A stretch of DNA of 44,272 nt from VAXT01 sp035318925 (GCA_035318925.1 DATHDS010000024.1:1-44272); one strand, 5' to 3'; positions 7,738-15,459 are shown, numbered from the stretch's first letter. The notes: generated by a model not told the origin, from the sequence alone. Numbers and translations: made by a program.

Positions 7738-8523
7738 GTGGCGCAGACGGATGACACCCAGGGCCTCTGGCAGGATTTTCAGAAGACTCACGACCAGGGC
7801 GTGCGCGACCGGCTGATCCTGACGTACGCGCCACTTGTCAAGTACGTCGCCGGGCGCCTCGGGAGCGGGCTGCCGGCGCACGTGGACGAGGGCGACCTCG
7901 TCTCCTACGGGCTCCTGGGGTTGATCGGCGCGATCGAGCGCTACGACCCCGATCGCGACGTCAAGTTCGAGACGTTTGCGATCGCGCGGATCAAGGGCGC
8001 GATCATCGACGAGCTGCGCGCGCTGGACTGGGTGCCGCGATCGGTGCGGGCGCGGGCGCGCCAGATCGAGCGTGCGATCGCCGAGTTGGAAGCGAAGCTG
8101 CACCGCGCGCCGACCGACGACGAGATCGCGGGCAAGCTCGGGATCGAGACCTCGGAGCTCGAGGAGAGCTTGACCGAGATCTCTCGCTCGTCGATCGGCG
8201 CGCTCGACGAGCTCTGGACGATCTCATCGTCGGGCGGCGACCAGGTTGCCCTCATCGACACGATCGAGGACACCCAGGGACCGGAGCCGCAGTCTGCCCT
8301 CGCCCAGACCGAGCTCAAGGAAGCGCTCGGGGAGGCGATCGCACGGCTGCCCGAGCGGGAGAAGCTCGTGGTCACGCTCTACTACTACGAGGAGCTGACG
8401 CTTCGCGAGATCGGCGAGGTGCTCGGCGTGACCGAGTCGCGCGTTTCGCAGTTGCACACGAAGGCGGTCCTGCGCCTGAAGGCCCATCTCGGCGGCGTTC
8501 CGGCCCGCGAACCGGTCGAGTAG
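7738..8523 (+). CDS. whiG: FliA/WhiG-family RNA polymerase sigma factor
   Basis: 261 residues, GTG start. Region 2 (about residues 25-95) contains LVKYVAGRL, DLVSYGLLGLIGAIERYDP and the core-binding/-10-melting segment FETFAIARIKGAIIDELRAL, followed by DWVPRSVR, a hallmark of the FliA/WhiG group. Region 3 spans about 100-150. Region 4 carries LPEREKLVVTLYYYEELTLREIGEVLGVTESRVSQLHTKA split over two helices, the -35-recognition helix-turn-helix. WhiG proteins drive sporulation genes in Streptomyces and FliA proteins drive motility genes; no such genes are nearby, so the regulon is unknown. The symbol marks the family, not proven orthology. No anti-sigma gene is adjacent. Confidence 0.92.
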   Translation: MAQTDDTQGLWQDFQKTHDQGVRDRLILTYAPLVKYVAGRLGSGLPAHVDEGDLVSYGLLGLIGAIERYDPDRDVKFETFAIARIKGAIIDELRALDWVPRSVRARARQIERAIAELEAKLHRAPTDDEIAGKLGIETSELEESLTEISRSSIGALDELWTISSSGGDQVALIDTIEDTQGPEPQSALAQTELKEALGEAIARLPEREKLVVTLYYYEELTLREIGEVLGVTESRVSQLHTKAVLRLKAHLGGVPAREPVE

Positions 8524-8548
8524 CCCATTTCAAGGTGCACCCAGCCTC

Positions 8549-8574
8549 CTCCCCGCTGCGAGCGTAGCGAGGAG
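8549..8574 (+). terminator. Hairpin after the sigma factor gene
   Basis: CTCCCCGCT and AGCGAGGAG form a nine-pair stem with one mismatch and an eight-base loop, 25 bases past the sigma stop. There is no clear T-run, so termination is only a possibility. The rest of 8575-8677 holds the start region of the next gene, with TAAGAT at 8641 as a candidate -10 and GGAGGAG as Shine-Dalgarno. Confidence 0.35.
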
Positions 8575-8677
8575 AAGCGCGCGCGTGGGTGACGGCTTCG
8601 CTCCGGAACCGTGACGTTCTTTCAACTGCGGATGCCTCGTTAAGATCGACTGAAACCAGCCCAGGAGGAGCCCCCGC

Positions 8678-10729
8678 ATGTCCGCAGTCGAGCCCGGAAA
8701 GATCCGCAACGTCGCCGTCGTCGGTCACCGAGGCACGGGCAAGACCTCGCTCGTCGAGGCAATGCTCTTCCAGGCAGGCGCGACGAACCGGCTCGGCGTC
8801 GTCGAGCAGGGTACGACCGTCTCCGACTGGGACGAGGACGAGCAGCAGCGCGAGATGTCGATCTCGGCGGCCCTGTGCCACCTCGAGTGGCAGGGCCGGA
8901 AGATCAACCTCATCGACACGCCGGGCGAGCCGAGCTTCCAGGGCGACGCAATCTCGTCCCTGCACGTCGTCGAGGGCGCGCTCGTCACGGTCAGCGGCGT
9001 CATGGGGGTCGAGGTGCAGACCGCGCGCAACTGGCACCGCGCCGAGGAGCTCGGCCTCGCGCGCGTCGTCTTCGTCAACATGCTCGACCGCGAGCGCGCG
9101 GACTTCTACCGCACCCTCGAGCAGCTGCGCGCCCAGCTCGGCTCGCAATGCGTGGCGATTCATCTCCCGATCGGCGTCGAACACGAGGTGAGCGGGATCG
9201 TCGACCTGCTGCACATGACGGCGTACACGAGCCCAGAGGGCGAACGCGAGGGAAAGCCGGGCGAGATCCCCGCCGAGCTGGTCGACGAGGTCGAGCAATA
9301 CCGCACCCAGCTGCTCGACTCCGTGGTCGAGACGGACGAGGGCCTGATGGAGCGTTATCTCGACGGGCAGGAGCTCTCGCCCGACGAGGTGGCCGCTGCC
9401 ATGAAGACAGCCGTGACCAAGGGCGAGCTCTTCCCGGTCGCGTGCGGAGTCGCGACGAAGAACCTCGGCACGACCGCCGTGCTCGACCTGCTGGTCGAGG
9501 GCATCCCGTCGCCTGCCAAGAAGGGCGCGCCGATCCAGATCGAAGGCGCGCAGAACGCAGCCTTCGTCTTCAAGACCGTCGCCGACCCGTTCGCGGGCCG
9601 CATCAACATTTTCCGCGTGCTCGCCGGCCGGATCGGCTCGGACTCGACTCTCACGAACGTGCGCACCCACGACAAGGAGCGCGTCGGCCAGCTGCTCACG
9701 CTCCAGGGCAAGGACCACGAGCCGGCGGACGAGTTCGGCGAGGGCGACCTCGGCGCCGTCTCCAAGCTCAAGGACGTCAGAACCGGAGACCTGCTGCTCG
9801 ACGCCGACCGCGACGTCGAGTTGCCGAGCCTCGACTTCCCCGAGCCTGTGATGAGCTTTGCGATCACGCCCAAGGCCAAGGGCGACGAGGAGAAGGTGGC
9901 CACGTCGCTTCGCCGCCTGAGCGAGGAGGATCCGACCCTCCACCTCGAGCGCGACCAGCAGACGGGAGAGCAGCTCCTCTCAGGGATGACCCAGATGCAC
10001 GTCGAGGTCGCCGTCGACCGCCTGAAGCGCCGCTTCGGCGTCGAGGTCGACCTGCGACAGCCGCGCGTCCCCTATCTCGAGACGATCCGCAAGGAGGCCA
10101 GGGGCCACGGGCGCTACAAGAAGCAGACCGGTGGCCGCGGCCAGTTCGGCGACTGTCACATCGTGCTGGAGCCGCTGGAAGGGCACACGGGCTACGAGTT
10201 CGAGGACAAGATCGTCGGCGGGGTCATCCCGCAGAGCTTCCGGCCCGCGGTCGACAAGGGAATCCAGGAGGCGATGCAGCAGGGTGAGCTGGCCGGTGCG
10301 CCGGTGCAAGGCGTCCGGGTCCGGCTCGTGGACGGCTCGTACCACACGGTCGATTCCTCGGAGATGGCATTCAAGATCGCCGGCTCGATGGCCTTCAAGC
10401 AGGCCTACGAGGCGGCTGACCCGGTGTTGCTCGAGCCGATCATGGAGGTCGACGTGACCGTCCCTGACGACACGGTCGGCGCCGTGAACGGCGATCTCAA
10501 CTCGCGCCGGGGGCGGTTGCAGGGAATGGAGCCCACCGGCGGGATGACGCACATCAAGGCCGAGGCGCCGATGGCCGAGATGCTCACCTACGGCCAGGCC
10601 CTGACGTCGATGACCGGCGGGCGCGGCGATTACCACATGCAGTTCCTGCGCTACGACGAGGTGCCGAGCCACGTCGCGGAGAAGCTGATCGAAGAGACCA
10701 AGAGGGAGCGCGAGGAAGCGAAGGTGTAG
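8678..10729 (+). CDS. EF-G-like translational GTPase paralogue (FusA2 type)
   Basis: 683 residues with the full five-domain layout of elongation factor G and a good Shine-Dalgarno (CCAGGAGGAG). The P-loop GHRGTGKT is at residues 16-23 and switch I is GTTVSDWDEDEQQREMSI. Two G-domain positions depart from true EF-G: the DTPGH motif reads DTPGE (Glu84 in place of the catalytic His), and NKxD reads NMLD (residues 134-137), losing the guanine-contacting Lys. Domain IV (GGRGQFGDCHIVLEPL) and domain V (TGGRGDYHMQF) are intact. This matches the divergent EF-G-like group that actinobacteria carry beside fusA, whose role is not settled. It is unlikely to be the main translocase. The other str-operon genes are absent nearby. 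Confidence 0.88.
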   Translation: MSAVEPGKIRNVAVVGHRGTGKTSLVEAMLFQAGATNRLGVVEQGTTVSDWDEDEQQREMSISAALCHLEWQGRKINLIDTPGEPSFQGDAISSLHVVEGALVTVSGVMGVEVQTARNWHRAEELGLARVVFVNMLDRERADFYRTLEQLRAQLGSQCVAIHLPIGVEHEVSGIVDLLHMTAYTSPEGEREGKPGEIPAELVDEVEQYRTQLLDSVVETDEGLMERYLDGQELSPDEVAAAMKTAVTKGELFPVACGVATKNLGTTAVLDLLVEGIPSPAKKGAPIQIEGAQNAAFVFKTVADPFAGRINIFRVLAGRIGSDSTLTNVRTHDKERVGQLLTLQGKDHEPADEFGEGDLGAVSKLKDVRTGDLLLDADRDVELPSLDFPEPVMSFAITPKAKGDEEKVATSLRRLSEEDPTLHLERDQQTGEQLLSGMTQMHVEVAVDRLKRRFGVEVDLRQPRVPYLETIRKEARGHGRYKKQTGGRGQFGDCHIVLEPLEGHTGYEFEDKIVGGVIPQSFRPAVDKGIQEAMQQGELAGAPVQGVRVRLVDGSYHTVDSSEMAFKIAGSMAFKQAYEAADPVLLEPIMEVDVTVPDDTVGAVNGDLNSRRGRLQGMEPTGGMTHIKAEAPMAEMLTYGQALTSMTGGRGDYHMQFLRYDEVPSHVAEKLIEETKREREEAKV

Positions 10730-10737
10730 GGAGCGCG

Positions 10738-10767
10738 AAGAGGCGAAAGCTCGAGCTTCCGCCTCTT
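10738..10767. terminator. Bidirectional hairpin terminator between convergent genes
   Basis: AAGAGGCGAAAGCTC is followed directly by GAGCTTCCGCCTCTT: a 15-base arm with one mismatch. Outer bases (GGAGCGC and GTGCTCC) extend the stem. It lies between the EF-G-like gene and the convergent small gene, and AA/TT ends on both arms would serve both strands. Confidence 0.65.
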
Positions 10768-10779
10768 GCTTGAGTGCTC

Positions 10780-10956
10780 CTAGACCTTGACCGCTTCCGT
10801 CTGTTCCTGCTTCAGCCGGCCGATCAGATCCGCGACGTCTGCGAGCTCCTGCTCGAGATCGCGCTGATACTCCTCGAGGCGTTCGAGAACGCGCTCGGGC
10901 TCGTACCAGCGTCGGCCGACACCGCGGCCGCGAAAACGTCTGTGTCCGTGATGCAT
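10780..10956 (-). CDS. Small His/Arg-rich coiled-coil protein paired with PadR
   Basis: 58 residues. The start ATG at 10956 follows a strong Shine-Dalgarno (GGAAGGGGGTG) that lies inside the end of the padR-like gene; only two bases separate the padR stop and this ATG, so the two are translationally coupled. The N-terminus MHHGHRRFRGRGVGRRW is His/Arg/Gly-rich. Residues about 20-52 (PERVLERLEEYQRDLEQEL, then ADVADLIGRLKQEQ) form an amphipathic coiled coil. This layout recalls small DUF5320-like proteins often found next to PadR or metal-related genes; that assignment is tentative. It could modulate the regulator or bind metal. Confidence 0.7.
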   Translation of the reverse strand: MHHGHRRFRGRGVGRRWYEPERVLERLEEYQRDLEQELADVADLIGRLKQEQTEAVKV

Positions 10957-10958
10957 GT

Positions 10959-11357
10959 TCACCCCCTTCCCTCTGCGTAACGCTTTGAAAAGGCGCTGAT
11001 CTGCTGCTCGATCTTCTTGAAGGCCTCGACCCACTGTGCGAGCACTCGCCGGCCCGACTGAGTGATGACGTAGACCCGTTTCGCGGGCCCTGGGGCTTCC
11101 TCGTCCCAGGTCGAGGTGACGAGTCCCTCGCGCTCGAGCGAGCGGAGGATGCGGTAGAGATTGCCCATGTCGATCCGCTCGTTGGGCATCAGCGTCTGGA
11201 GCTCCACGAGCAGCTCGTACCCGTGGCCCGGGTTGTCGCGGAGGACGAGGAGGACGGCGGGCTCGGTGAAACGCTCGAGCCGCGCGCGGACGTGCCAGCG
11301 CCCGGGCCCGACGCGGCGGCGCGAACGTACGCCTCTGGGCCGCATGCGCCCCGTCAT
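10959..11357 (-). CDS. PadR-family transcriptional regulator
   Basis: 132 residues from ATG 11357 (preceded by GGGAAG); a second ATG at 11345 is possible. After a basic N-terminal arm (RPRGVRSRRRVGPGR) comes a winged helix: PAVLLVLRDNPGHGYELL, then NLYRILRSLEREGLVTS, the PadR recognition helix, and the wing PAKRVYVITQSGRRVL. The C-terminal helix (EAFKKIEQQISAFSKRY) should mediate dimerisation. PadR proteins are usually repressors of stress or detoxification genes and of themselves. A palindrome just upstream of the start fits autoregulation, and the downstream small gene is cotranscribed. The divergent Zn-ribbon gene could be a second target. Confidence 0.88.
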   Translation of the reverse strand: MTGRMRPRGVRSRRRVGPGRWHVRARLERFTEPAVLLVLRDNPGHGYELLVELQTLMPNERIDMGNLYRILRSLEREGLVTSTWDEEAPGPAKRVYVITQSGRRVLAQWVEAFKKIEQQISAFSKRYAEGRG

Positions 11358-11373
11358 GTCCGCTTCCCGTGAA

Positions 11374-11384
11374 TTACAATGTAA
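11374..11384. promoter_or_regulatory. Palindromic operator candidate for the PadR-like regulator
   Basis: TTACAATGTAA is a perfect inverted repeat (TTACA/TGTAA around one base) in an AT-rich island within GC-rich DNA, 17 bases upstream of the regulator start. PadR operators commonly contain spaced ATGT/ACAT halves, so autoregulation is likely (inference). Confidence 0.5.
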
Positions 11385-11432
11385 AACACAGTTAGCGGAG
11401 CCTAGCAGCGCGAACAGGCGCCAGGGCTGGGC

Positions 11433-11438
11433 TATAGT
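11433..11438 (+). promoter_or_regulatory. -10 box of a leaderless transcript (Zn-ribbon gene)
   Basis: TATAGT ends seven bases before ATG 11446; no Shine-Dalgarno is present. Confidence 0.6.
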
Positions 11439-11445
11439 CGCCGCC

Positions 11446-12057
11446 ATGCGGTCTTCACGAATGGCAGTCGCGCAGGTCTGCGCGATCTGCGACCGGACGC
11501 TCCTCGTCGGCGAGCGCACGACCCGGTTCTCTCCCGGCGGCGACGATTTCGTCGACGTCTGCCCGCTCTGCCAGGAGATCGCGGCCGAGCAGGGGTGGGT
11601 GAAGGAGGGCAGCCCGACGACCCCGACCTTCGAGCACGAGCCCCGACGGCGGCGCTTCAACCTCGGCGCGTTTCTCGATCCTCGCCGGGCGGCACCGGAA
11701 GAGACCCTGGCGCCCGAGCCGATCCTGCGCCGCCTCTCGGAGCCGGAGCGCGCGATGGTCGAGGCGGCAGATCTCTTCAACGCGAGCCCGTACCGGCGTA
11801 CCGTCGGGGGCATCGGCAAGAGCCTGGGCAAGCCGCACGCGAGCGTCGTGCCGCTCTCGGGCGTAAACACCGAGGTCGTCGTCACGGTCGCCTGGGACAT
11901 CTCCTGGTACCAGTACCGAGTCCTCTTCGACTCGGCCCAGCCCGTCCGCCTGGCCGAGCGCGGCCACGAGCTGGAAGAGCTCGAGCCGTCGTTCAGGACG
12001 TGGAACGCGCGTGTCGACCCGGACGGCCGGGTCGTGCCCGAGATCGCCCGGCTGTAG
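11446..12057 (+). CDS. Zinc-ribbon-like protein of unknown function
   Basis: 203 residues. The start at ATG 11446 is supported by the -10 box seven bases upstream. CAIC (about residues 13-16) and CPLC (about 38-41) form a treble-clef or zinc-ribbon style Cys4 site, followed by a basic linker (EPRRRRFN). The C-terminal half (from about residue 100) is a compact domain with SEPERAMVEAADLFNASPYR, SLGKPHASVVPL and a Trp/Tyr-rich strand VVVTVAWDISWYQYRVLFD. I recognise no named family. The composition suggests a cytoplasmic protein that might bind nucleic acid or act in regulation. A 74-residue gene follows after 22 bases with its own -10 element. Confidence 0.72.
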   Translation: MRSSRMAVAQVCAICDRTLLVGERTTRFSPGGDDFVDVCPLCQEIAAEQGWVKEGSPTTPTFEHEPRRRRFNLGAFLDPRRAAPEETLAPEPILRRLSEPERAMVEAADLFNASPYRRTVGGIGKSLGKPHASVVPLSGVNTEVVVTVAWDISWYQYRVLFDSAQPVRLAERGHELEELEPSFRTWNARVDPDGRVVPEIARL

Positions 12058-12064
12058 GCGTCCC

Positions 12065-12070
12065 TACAAT
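12065..12070 (+). promoter_or_regulatory. -10 box upstream of the 74-residue gene
   Basis: TACAAT ends nine bases before ATG 12080, again without a Shine-Dalgarno. Confidence 0.5.
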
Positions 12071-12079
12071 CCAAGCCAG

Positions 12080-12304
12080 ATGATCTATTGCGTGATCCCG
12101 CGAGAGCTCGAGGACGAGCTCTTCTCCAAGATGATCGAGTACTACAAGGACAACCCGAACGTGACTGTGATCCTCGAACGCCGCGACGGCCCCGATCGCC
12201 GCACGGGCCGGGAGTCCGGGGGGAAGCGAGAGATACGCGACCGGCGCCGTCCGCGCATCCCGGGCACCTTCCTCGAGACCGAGGGCACGCAGGCCGACGA
12301 CTAG
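12080..12304 (+). CDS. Small conserved-looking hypothetical protein
   Basis: 74 residues from ATG 12080, chosen because the -10 TACAAT is just upstream and because the sequence before it is Arg/Pro-rich and unlike protein. The N-terminal half (MIYCVIPRELEDELFSKMIE, then YYKDNPNVTVILERR) looks like a small alpha/beta domain. The second half is strongly charged (GPDRRTGRESGGKREIRDRR) and probably disordered. The pattern, a VTVILERRxGPDRR strand followed by a DRR-rich tail, is one I have seen in small actinobacterial proteins, but I cannot assign a function. Its stop overlaps the promoter of the next gene. Confidence 0.7.
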   Translation: MIYCVIPRELEDELFSKMIEYYKDNPNVTVILERRDGPDRRTGRESGGKREIRDRRRPRIPGTFLETEGTQADD

Positions 12305-12307
12305 TAT
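12302..12307 (+). promoter_or_regulatory. -10 box of a leaderless aldehyde dehydrogenase transcript
   Basis: TAGTAT ends seven bases before GTG 12315 and includes the stop codon of the preceding small gene. Confidence 0.5.
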
Positions 12308-12314
12308 CAGCGCC

Positions 12315-13811
12315 GTGGCCATCCTGGGCGCGAAAACCTTTCAGAACTACATCGCCGGTGAGTGGGTCGACGCCGCCTCGGGCGAGACCTTCGAGAGCGC
12401 CAGCCCCGCGAACGGCGAGACGATCGGCGTCTTCCCGCGCTCGGGCGCCGGGGACGTCGACCGAGCGGTCGCCGCTGCGAAGGAGGCGTACGAGGATTGG
12501 CGGCTCGTGCCGGCGCCGAGGCGCGGCGAGATCCTCTTCCGCTTCGGACAGCTCCTTGCCGAGAGCAAGGAGGACCTGGCGCAGCTGATGGCGCGCGAGA
12601 TGGGCAAGGTGCTGCCCGAGGCGCGCGGGGACGTCCAGGAGGCCGTCGATATGGCCTACTACATGGGCGGTGAGGGCCGGCGGCTCTTCGGGCAGACGAC
12701 CCCGTCCGAGCTTCGCGACAAGTTCAACATGAGCGTGCGCCAGCCGATCGGCGTCGTCGGCGTGATCACGCCGTGGAACTTCCCGATCGCGATCCCCTCC
12801 TGGAAGATCCTGCCTGCGCTCGTCTGCGGCAACACCGTCGTCTTCAAGCCCGCAACCGACACGCCGGCGCTCGGCGAGCGTTTCGTGGAGCTGCTGGACG
12901 AGGCGGGCGTGCCGGCCGGGGTCGTCAACGTCGTGCACGGGGGCGGGGGAGAGGTCGGCCACGCGATCGTCACGCATCCGGACGTCCCGGTGATCACGCT
13001 CACGGGCTCGCGGGAGACCGGCGTCCAGGTGACGAAGGACGCGGCGGATCGCCTGAAGCACGTCCACCTCGAGCTTGGGGGCAAGAACGCGATCATCGTG
13101 CTCGACGACGCCGACCTCGACCTGGCCGTCGACGGGATCATCTGGTCGGGGTTCGGCACCTCGGGCCAGCGCTGCACCGCTGCGAGTCGCGTGATCGCGC
13201 ACGAGGCGGTCTACGACGCCCTCGTCTCGCGGCTCGTCGCTGCGGCCGAGAAGCTCCGGCTCGGCGTGGGCTGGGAGGAGGACACCGACGTCGGGCCCGT
13301 GATCAACCAGTCCGCGCTCGAGAAGATCCACTCATACACGACGATCGGCCGCGACGAGGGCGCGACGCTGCTGACCGGCGGCGAGGTCGCCTCCGGCAAT
13401 GGGCTCGACAAGGGCTTCTACTACCGGCCGACGATCTTCGGCGACGTCGATCCCGGGATGCGGATCGCCCAGGAGGAGATCTTCGGGCCGACCGTCGCCG
13501 TCATCAAGGTGCGCGACCTGGACGAGGCGATCCGGGTCTCGAACGGGATCGAGTACGGGCTTTCGTCCTCGATCTTCACCGGCGACGTGAACAAGGCGTT
13601 TCGCGCCATGCGCGACCTGAATGCGGGCATCACGTACATCAACGCCGGGACGATCGGCGCCGAGGTGCACCTACCGTTCGGCGGCGTCAAAGGCACGGGC
13701 AACGGTCACCGCGAGGCGGGCCAGGCCGCGCTGGACTTCTTCACCGAGTGGAAGTCGATCTACGTCGACTACTCGGGCAAGCTCCAGCGCGCCCAGATCG
13801 ACACCGACTAG
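12315..13811 (+). CDS. NAD(P)-dependent aldehyde dehydrogenase
   Basis: 498 residues, the usual length. The cofactor segment PWNFPIAIPSWKI (about 153-165), the general base Glu253 in HLELGGKN and the nucleophile Cys287 in GQRCTAAS are all present, as is the later EEIFGPTVAV. It should oxidise an aldehyde to an acid. The C-terminal segment HLPFGGVKGTGNGHREAG resembles the group containing semialdehyde dehydrogenases, but the substrate cannot be read from sequence. It starts with GTG and appears leaderless. Its stop codon shares the CTAG at 13808-13811 with the stop of the convergent membrane protein gene. Confidence 0.95.
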   Translation: MAILGAKTFQNYIAGEWVDAASGETFESASPANGETIGVFPRSGAGDVDRAVAAAKEAYEDWRLVPAPRRGEILFRFGQLLAESKEDLAQLMAREMGKVLPEARGDVQEAVDMAYYMGGEGRRLFGQTTPSELRDKFNMSVRQPIGVVGVITPWNFPIAIPSWKILPALVCGNTVVFKPATDTPALGERFVELLDEAGVPAGVVNVVHGGGGEVGHAIVTHPDVPVITLTGSRETGVQVTKDAADRLKHVHLELGGKNAIIVLDDADLDLAVDGIIWSGFGTSGQRCTAASRVIAHEAVYDALVSRLVAAAEKLRLGVGWEEDTDVGPVINQSALEKIHSYTTIGRDEGATLLTGGEVASGNGLDKGFYYRPTIFGDVDPGMRIAQEEIFGPTVAVIKVRDLDEAIRVSNGIEYGLSSSIFTGDVNKAFRAMRDLNAGITYINAGTIGAEVHLPFGGVKGTGNGHREAGQAALDFFTEWKSIYVDYSGKLQRAQIDTD

Positions 13812-14203
13812 GCGGTCGCTGCCCCACCCTTCGCTTCCCAGTACCGGTTGAGGGCGCCCTGCACCTTCACGAACCAGACGAACGCGGGGATGAGAAAGAT
13901 CCCGAACGGGAAGAGCCACAGTCCCGTCCAGCCGGTGACCGGCGACTGCTGCCCGTCCTTCGCGTACATCTTCCCGATCTCCGACGGAATGACGAACGCG
14001 CTGACCGCGCTGATGACAATCCAGATAACGAGGCCCAGAACCCCGCCGAGGCCTTCGCCTGTGTGCTGCTTCATCTCCTCCTGGGTCTTGTAGACCCAGT
14101 ACCAGCCGTAGAAGCCGAGGGTGATGATGAACAAGAGAATTCCGAAGCCGATTCCGCGCGGTTGGCCGAGAGGGCCGGTGTTGCCGCTGGCGTTTGTGCT
14201 CAT
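13808..14203 (-). CDS. DUF4234-like small membrane protein
   Basis: 131 residues from ATG 14203, preceded by GGGAGG. A Gly/Asn-rich N-terminus leads into a first membrane segment GFGILLFIITLGFYGWYWVY, the typical opening of DUF4234 proteins. A second follows at LGLVIWIVISAVSAFVI and a third at GLWLFPFGIFLIPAFVWF. The C-terminus QGALNRYWEAKG is also typical. Function is unknown. It converges on the aldehyde dehydrogenase gene with overlapping stop codons, and the upstream neighbour is divergent, so it stands alone. Confidence 0.8.
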   Translation of the reverse strand: MSTNASGNTGPLGQPRGIGFGILLFIITLGFYGWYWVYKTQEEMKQHTGEGLGGVLGLVIWIVISAVSAFVIPSEIGKMYAKDGQQSPVTGWTGLWLFPFGIFLIPAFVWFVKVQGALNRYWEAKGGAATA

Positions 14204-14289
14204 GCGTTGCCTCCCATGTTGGTCCGAGCGACTGAACCACACTCGCGGGTGGGGATCAATGGCGCAACGCTTTATGTGAGAGTCAGGAT

Positions 14290-14598
14290 GTGAATCGCAA
14301 GCTGGTTGTTTTCGTCCCGCCCGAGGCGCTTGACGCCGTGCGCGACGCAGTCTTCGCCGCAGGGGCTGGCCGGATCGGCGACTACGAGCGGTGCTCCTGG
14401 TACACCGAGGGGACGGGAACCTTCTTTGCAGGCGAGGAAACTGCGCCCACCGTCGGCGAGCGCGGTCGCGAGGAGCGCGTCCCCGAGCTGCGCCTCGAGA
14501 CGGTCTACCCGGTCGAGCGCGAGGCCGAGATCGTCCGCGCCCTCCGTGAGGCGCATCCGTACGAGGAGCCGGCCTTCGACCTCTACCCGCTCGCATGA
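14290..14598 (+). CDS. Nif3/YqfO-type small domain protein
   Basis: 102 residues, GTG start with AGGA upstream. KLVVFVPPEALDAVRDAVFAA, then GAGRIGDYERCSWYTEGTGT and REAHPYEEPAFDLYPL match the stand-alone form of the CutA/PII-like insert domain of YqfO (Nif3 family). Such domains are thought to act in metal or small-ligand sensing; the catalytic Nif3 metal-binding part is absent. Its stop overlaps the ATG of the RNase H gene (ATGA at 14595-14598), so the two are translationally coupled, an arrangement that suggests cotranscription more than shared chemistry. Confidence 0.82.
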   Translation: MNRKLVVFVPPEALDAVRDAVFAAGAGRIGDYERCSWYTEGTGTFFAGEETAPTVGERGREERVPELRLETVYPVEREAEIVRALREAHPYEEPAFDLYPLA

Positions 14599-14999
14599 AG
14601 GCTCGCCTCTCGACTGACGGGGGCTCCCGGGGCAATCCCGGTCCCGCCGCGTACGGCTACGTGCTCGAGACCGAGGACGGCACGGTGCTGGCGGCTCACG
14701 GGGAGGCGATCGGCGTCGCCACGAACAACGTCGCCGAGTACCGCGCGCTCGTCGAGGGGTTGAGAAAGGCCGCCGAGCTCCAGGTGGACGAGCTCGAAGT
14801 GATCTCCGATTCCGAGCTCCTCGTCCACCAGATGCGCGGCGACTGGAAGGTGAAGAACGAGGCGCTACGGGAGCTCTGGAGCGAAGCGAACGAGCTTGAG
14901 GACGGCATCCGCAAGGTCACGTACACAGCCGTCCGCCGCGAGCACAACGAGCTCGCCGACCGGCTCGTGAACGAGGCCCTGGACGCGAGTGGCGCGTGA
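14595..14999 (+). CDS. RNase HI-like ribonuclease
   Basis: 134 residues, close to minimal RNase HI length. Catalytic acidic residues are visible: Asp8 in STDGGSRGNPG, Glu48 in NNVAEYRALVEGL, Asp72 in ISDSELLV, and Asp122 in NELADRLVNEAL. The His/handle-loop region of long E. coli-type enzymes is absent, as in archaeal and actinobacterial short forms. It should cleave the RNA strand of RNA-DNA hybrids during replication and R-loop removal. In many actinobacteria this short RNase H domain is fused to a CobC phosphatase; here it stands alone. It ends 26 bases before the tRNA-Gly. Confidence 0.9.
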   Translation: MKARLSTDGGSRGNPGPAAYGYVLETEDGTVLAAHGEAIGVATNNVAEYRALVEGLRKAAELQVDELEVISDSELLVHQMRGDWKVKNEALRELWSEANELEDGIRKVTYTAVRREHNELADRLVNEALDASGA

Positions 15000-15009
15000 A
15001 AACCGTGGC

Positions 15010-15015
15010 TATACT
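15010..15015 (+). promoter_or_regulatory. -10 box of the tRNA-Gly gene
   Basis: TATACT lies ten bases before the tRNA 5' end. The -35 region is poorly conserved. Confidence 0.5.
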
Positions 15016-15025
15016 CGGGTGACTC

Positions 15026-15098
15026 GCGGATGTAGCTCAGTTGGTAGAGCGTCTGCTTGCCATGCAGAAGGTCGAGGGTTCGAGCCCCTTCATCCGCT
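15026..15098 (+). tRNA. tRNA-Gly (GCC)
   Basis: Acceptor GCGGATG pairs with CATCCGC; the D arm reads GCTC-AGTTGGTA-GAGC; the anticodon stem TCTGC/GCAGA carries loop TTGCCAT with anticodon GCC; the T loop is TTCGAGC. The discriminator is T, as expected for bacterial tRNA-Gly. CCA is not encoded. The tandem repeat described next begins eight bases downstream. Confidence 0.96.
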
Positions 15099-15105
15099 CT
15101 CGCTT

Positions 15106-15459
15106 CCCTGACCGGCGTAGCGCTCCCGCCGGGCAGAGCCCGGCTCCGCGCCACGCCTCGCGCCGCTCCGCACCCTCCTGCGAGCGGCCCGTGCGACCCA
15201 GCACTGTGCCGCTCGCATACGGGCACGGAGCGACGCGTCAGGAAACCGAGAGTGAGTGAGGGGGCACCTCACGGCCGGCTCCCACCCTGACCGGCTTCCC
15301 GCTCCCGCCCGGCAGAGCCGGGCTCCGCGGGAAGCCTCGCGCCGCTCCGCACCCTCCTGCGAGCGGCCCTTGCGACCCAGCAATGTTCCGCTCGCATACG
15401 GGCACGGAGCGACGCGTCAGGAAACCGAGAGTGAGGGGGGCACCTCGCGGCCGGCTCCT
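15106..15459. repeat. Two tandem copies of a ~179-bp structured repeat
   Basis: Copy A (15106-15283) and copy B (15285-15459) both begin CCCTGACCGG and end GGCCGGCTCC, and agree over nearly their whole length with small indels. Each copy contains a GC-rich palindrome around GGCAGAGCC and an inverted repeat TGCGAGCGG...CCGCTCGCA with a loop of about 20 bases. No gene is visible. Being next to tRNA-Gly, it may be a duplicated junction, a REP-like mobile repeat, or a structured RNA. The remaining bases up to 15515 are the upstream region of the next gene, including TTGACA at 15487. Confidence 0.8.

Noticed and set aside
13671..14240. 189-codon minus-strand frame over the DUF4234-like gene
   Set aside because: Wrong frame; the hydrophobic three-helix pattern and GGGAGG ribosome site belong to 13808-14203.
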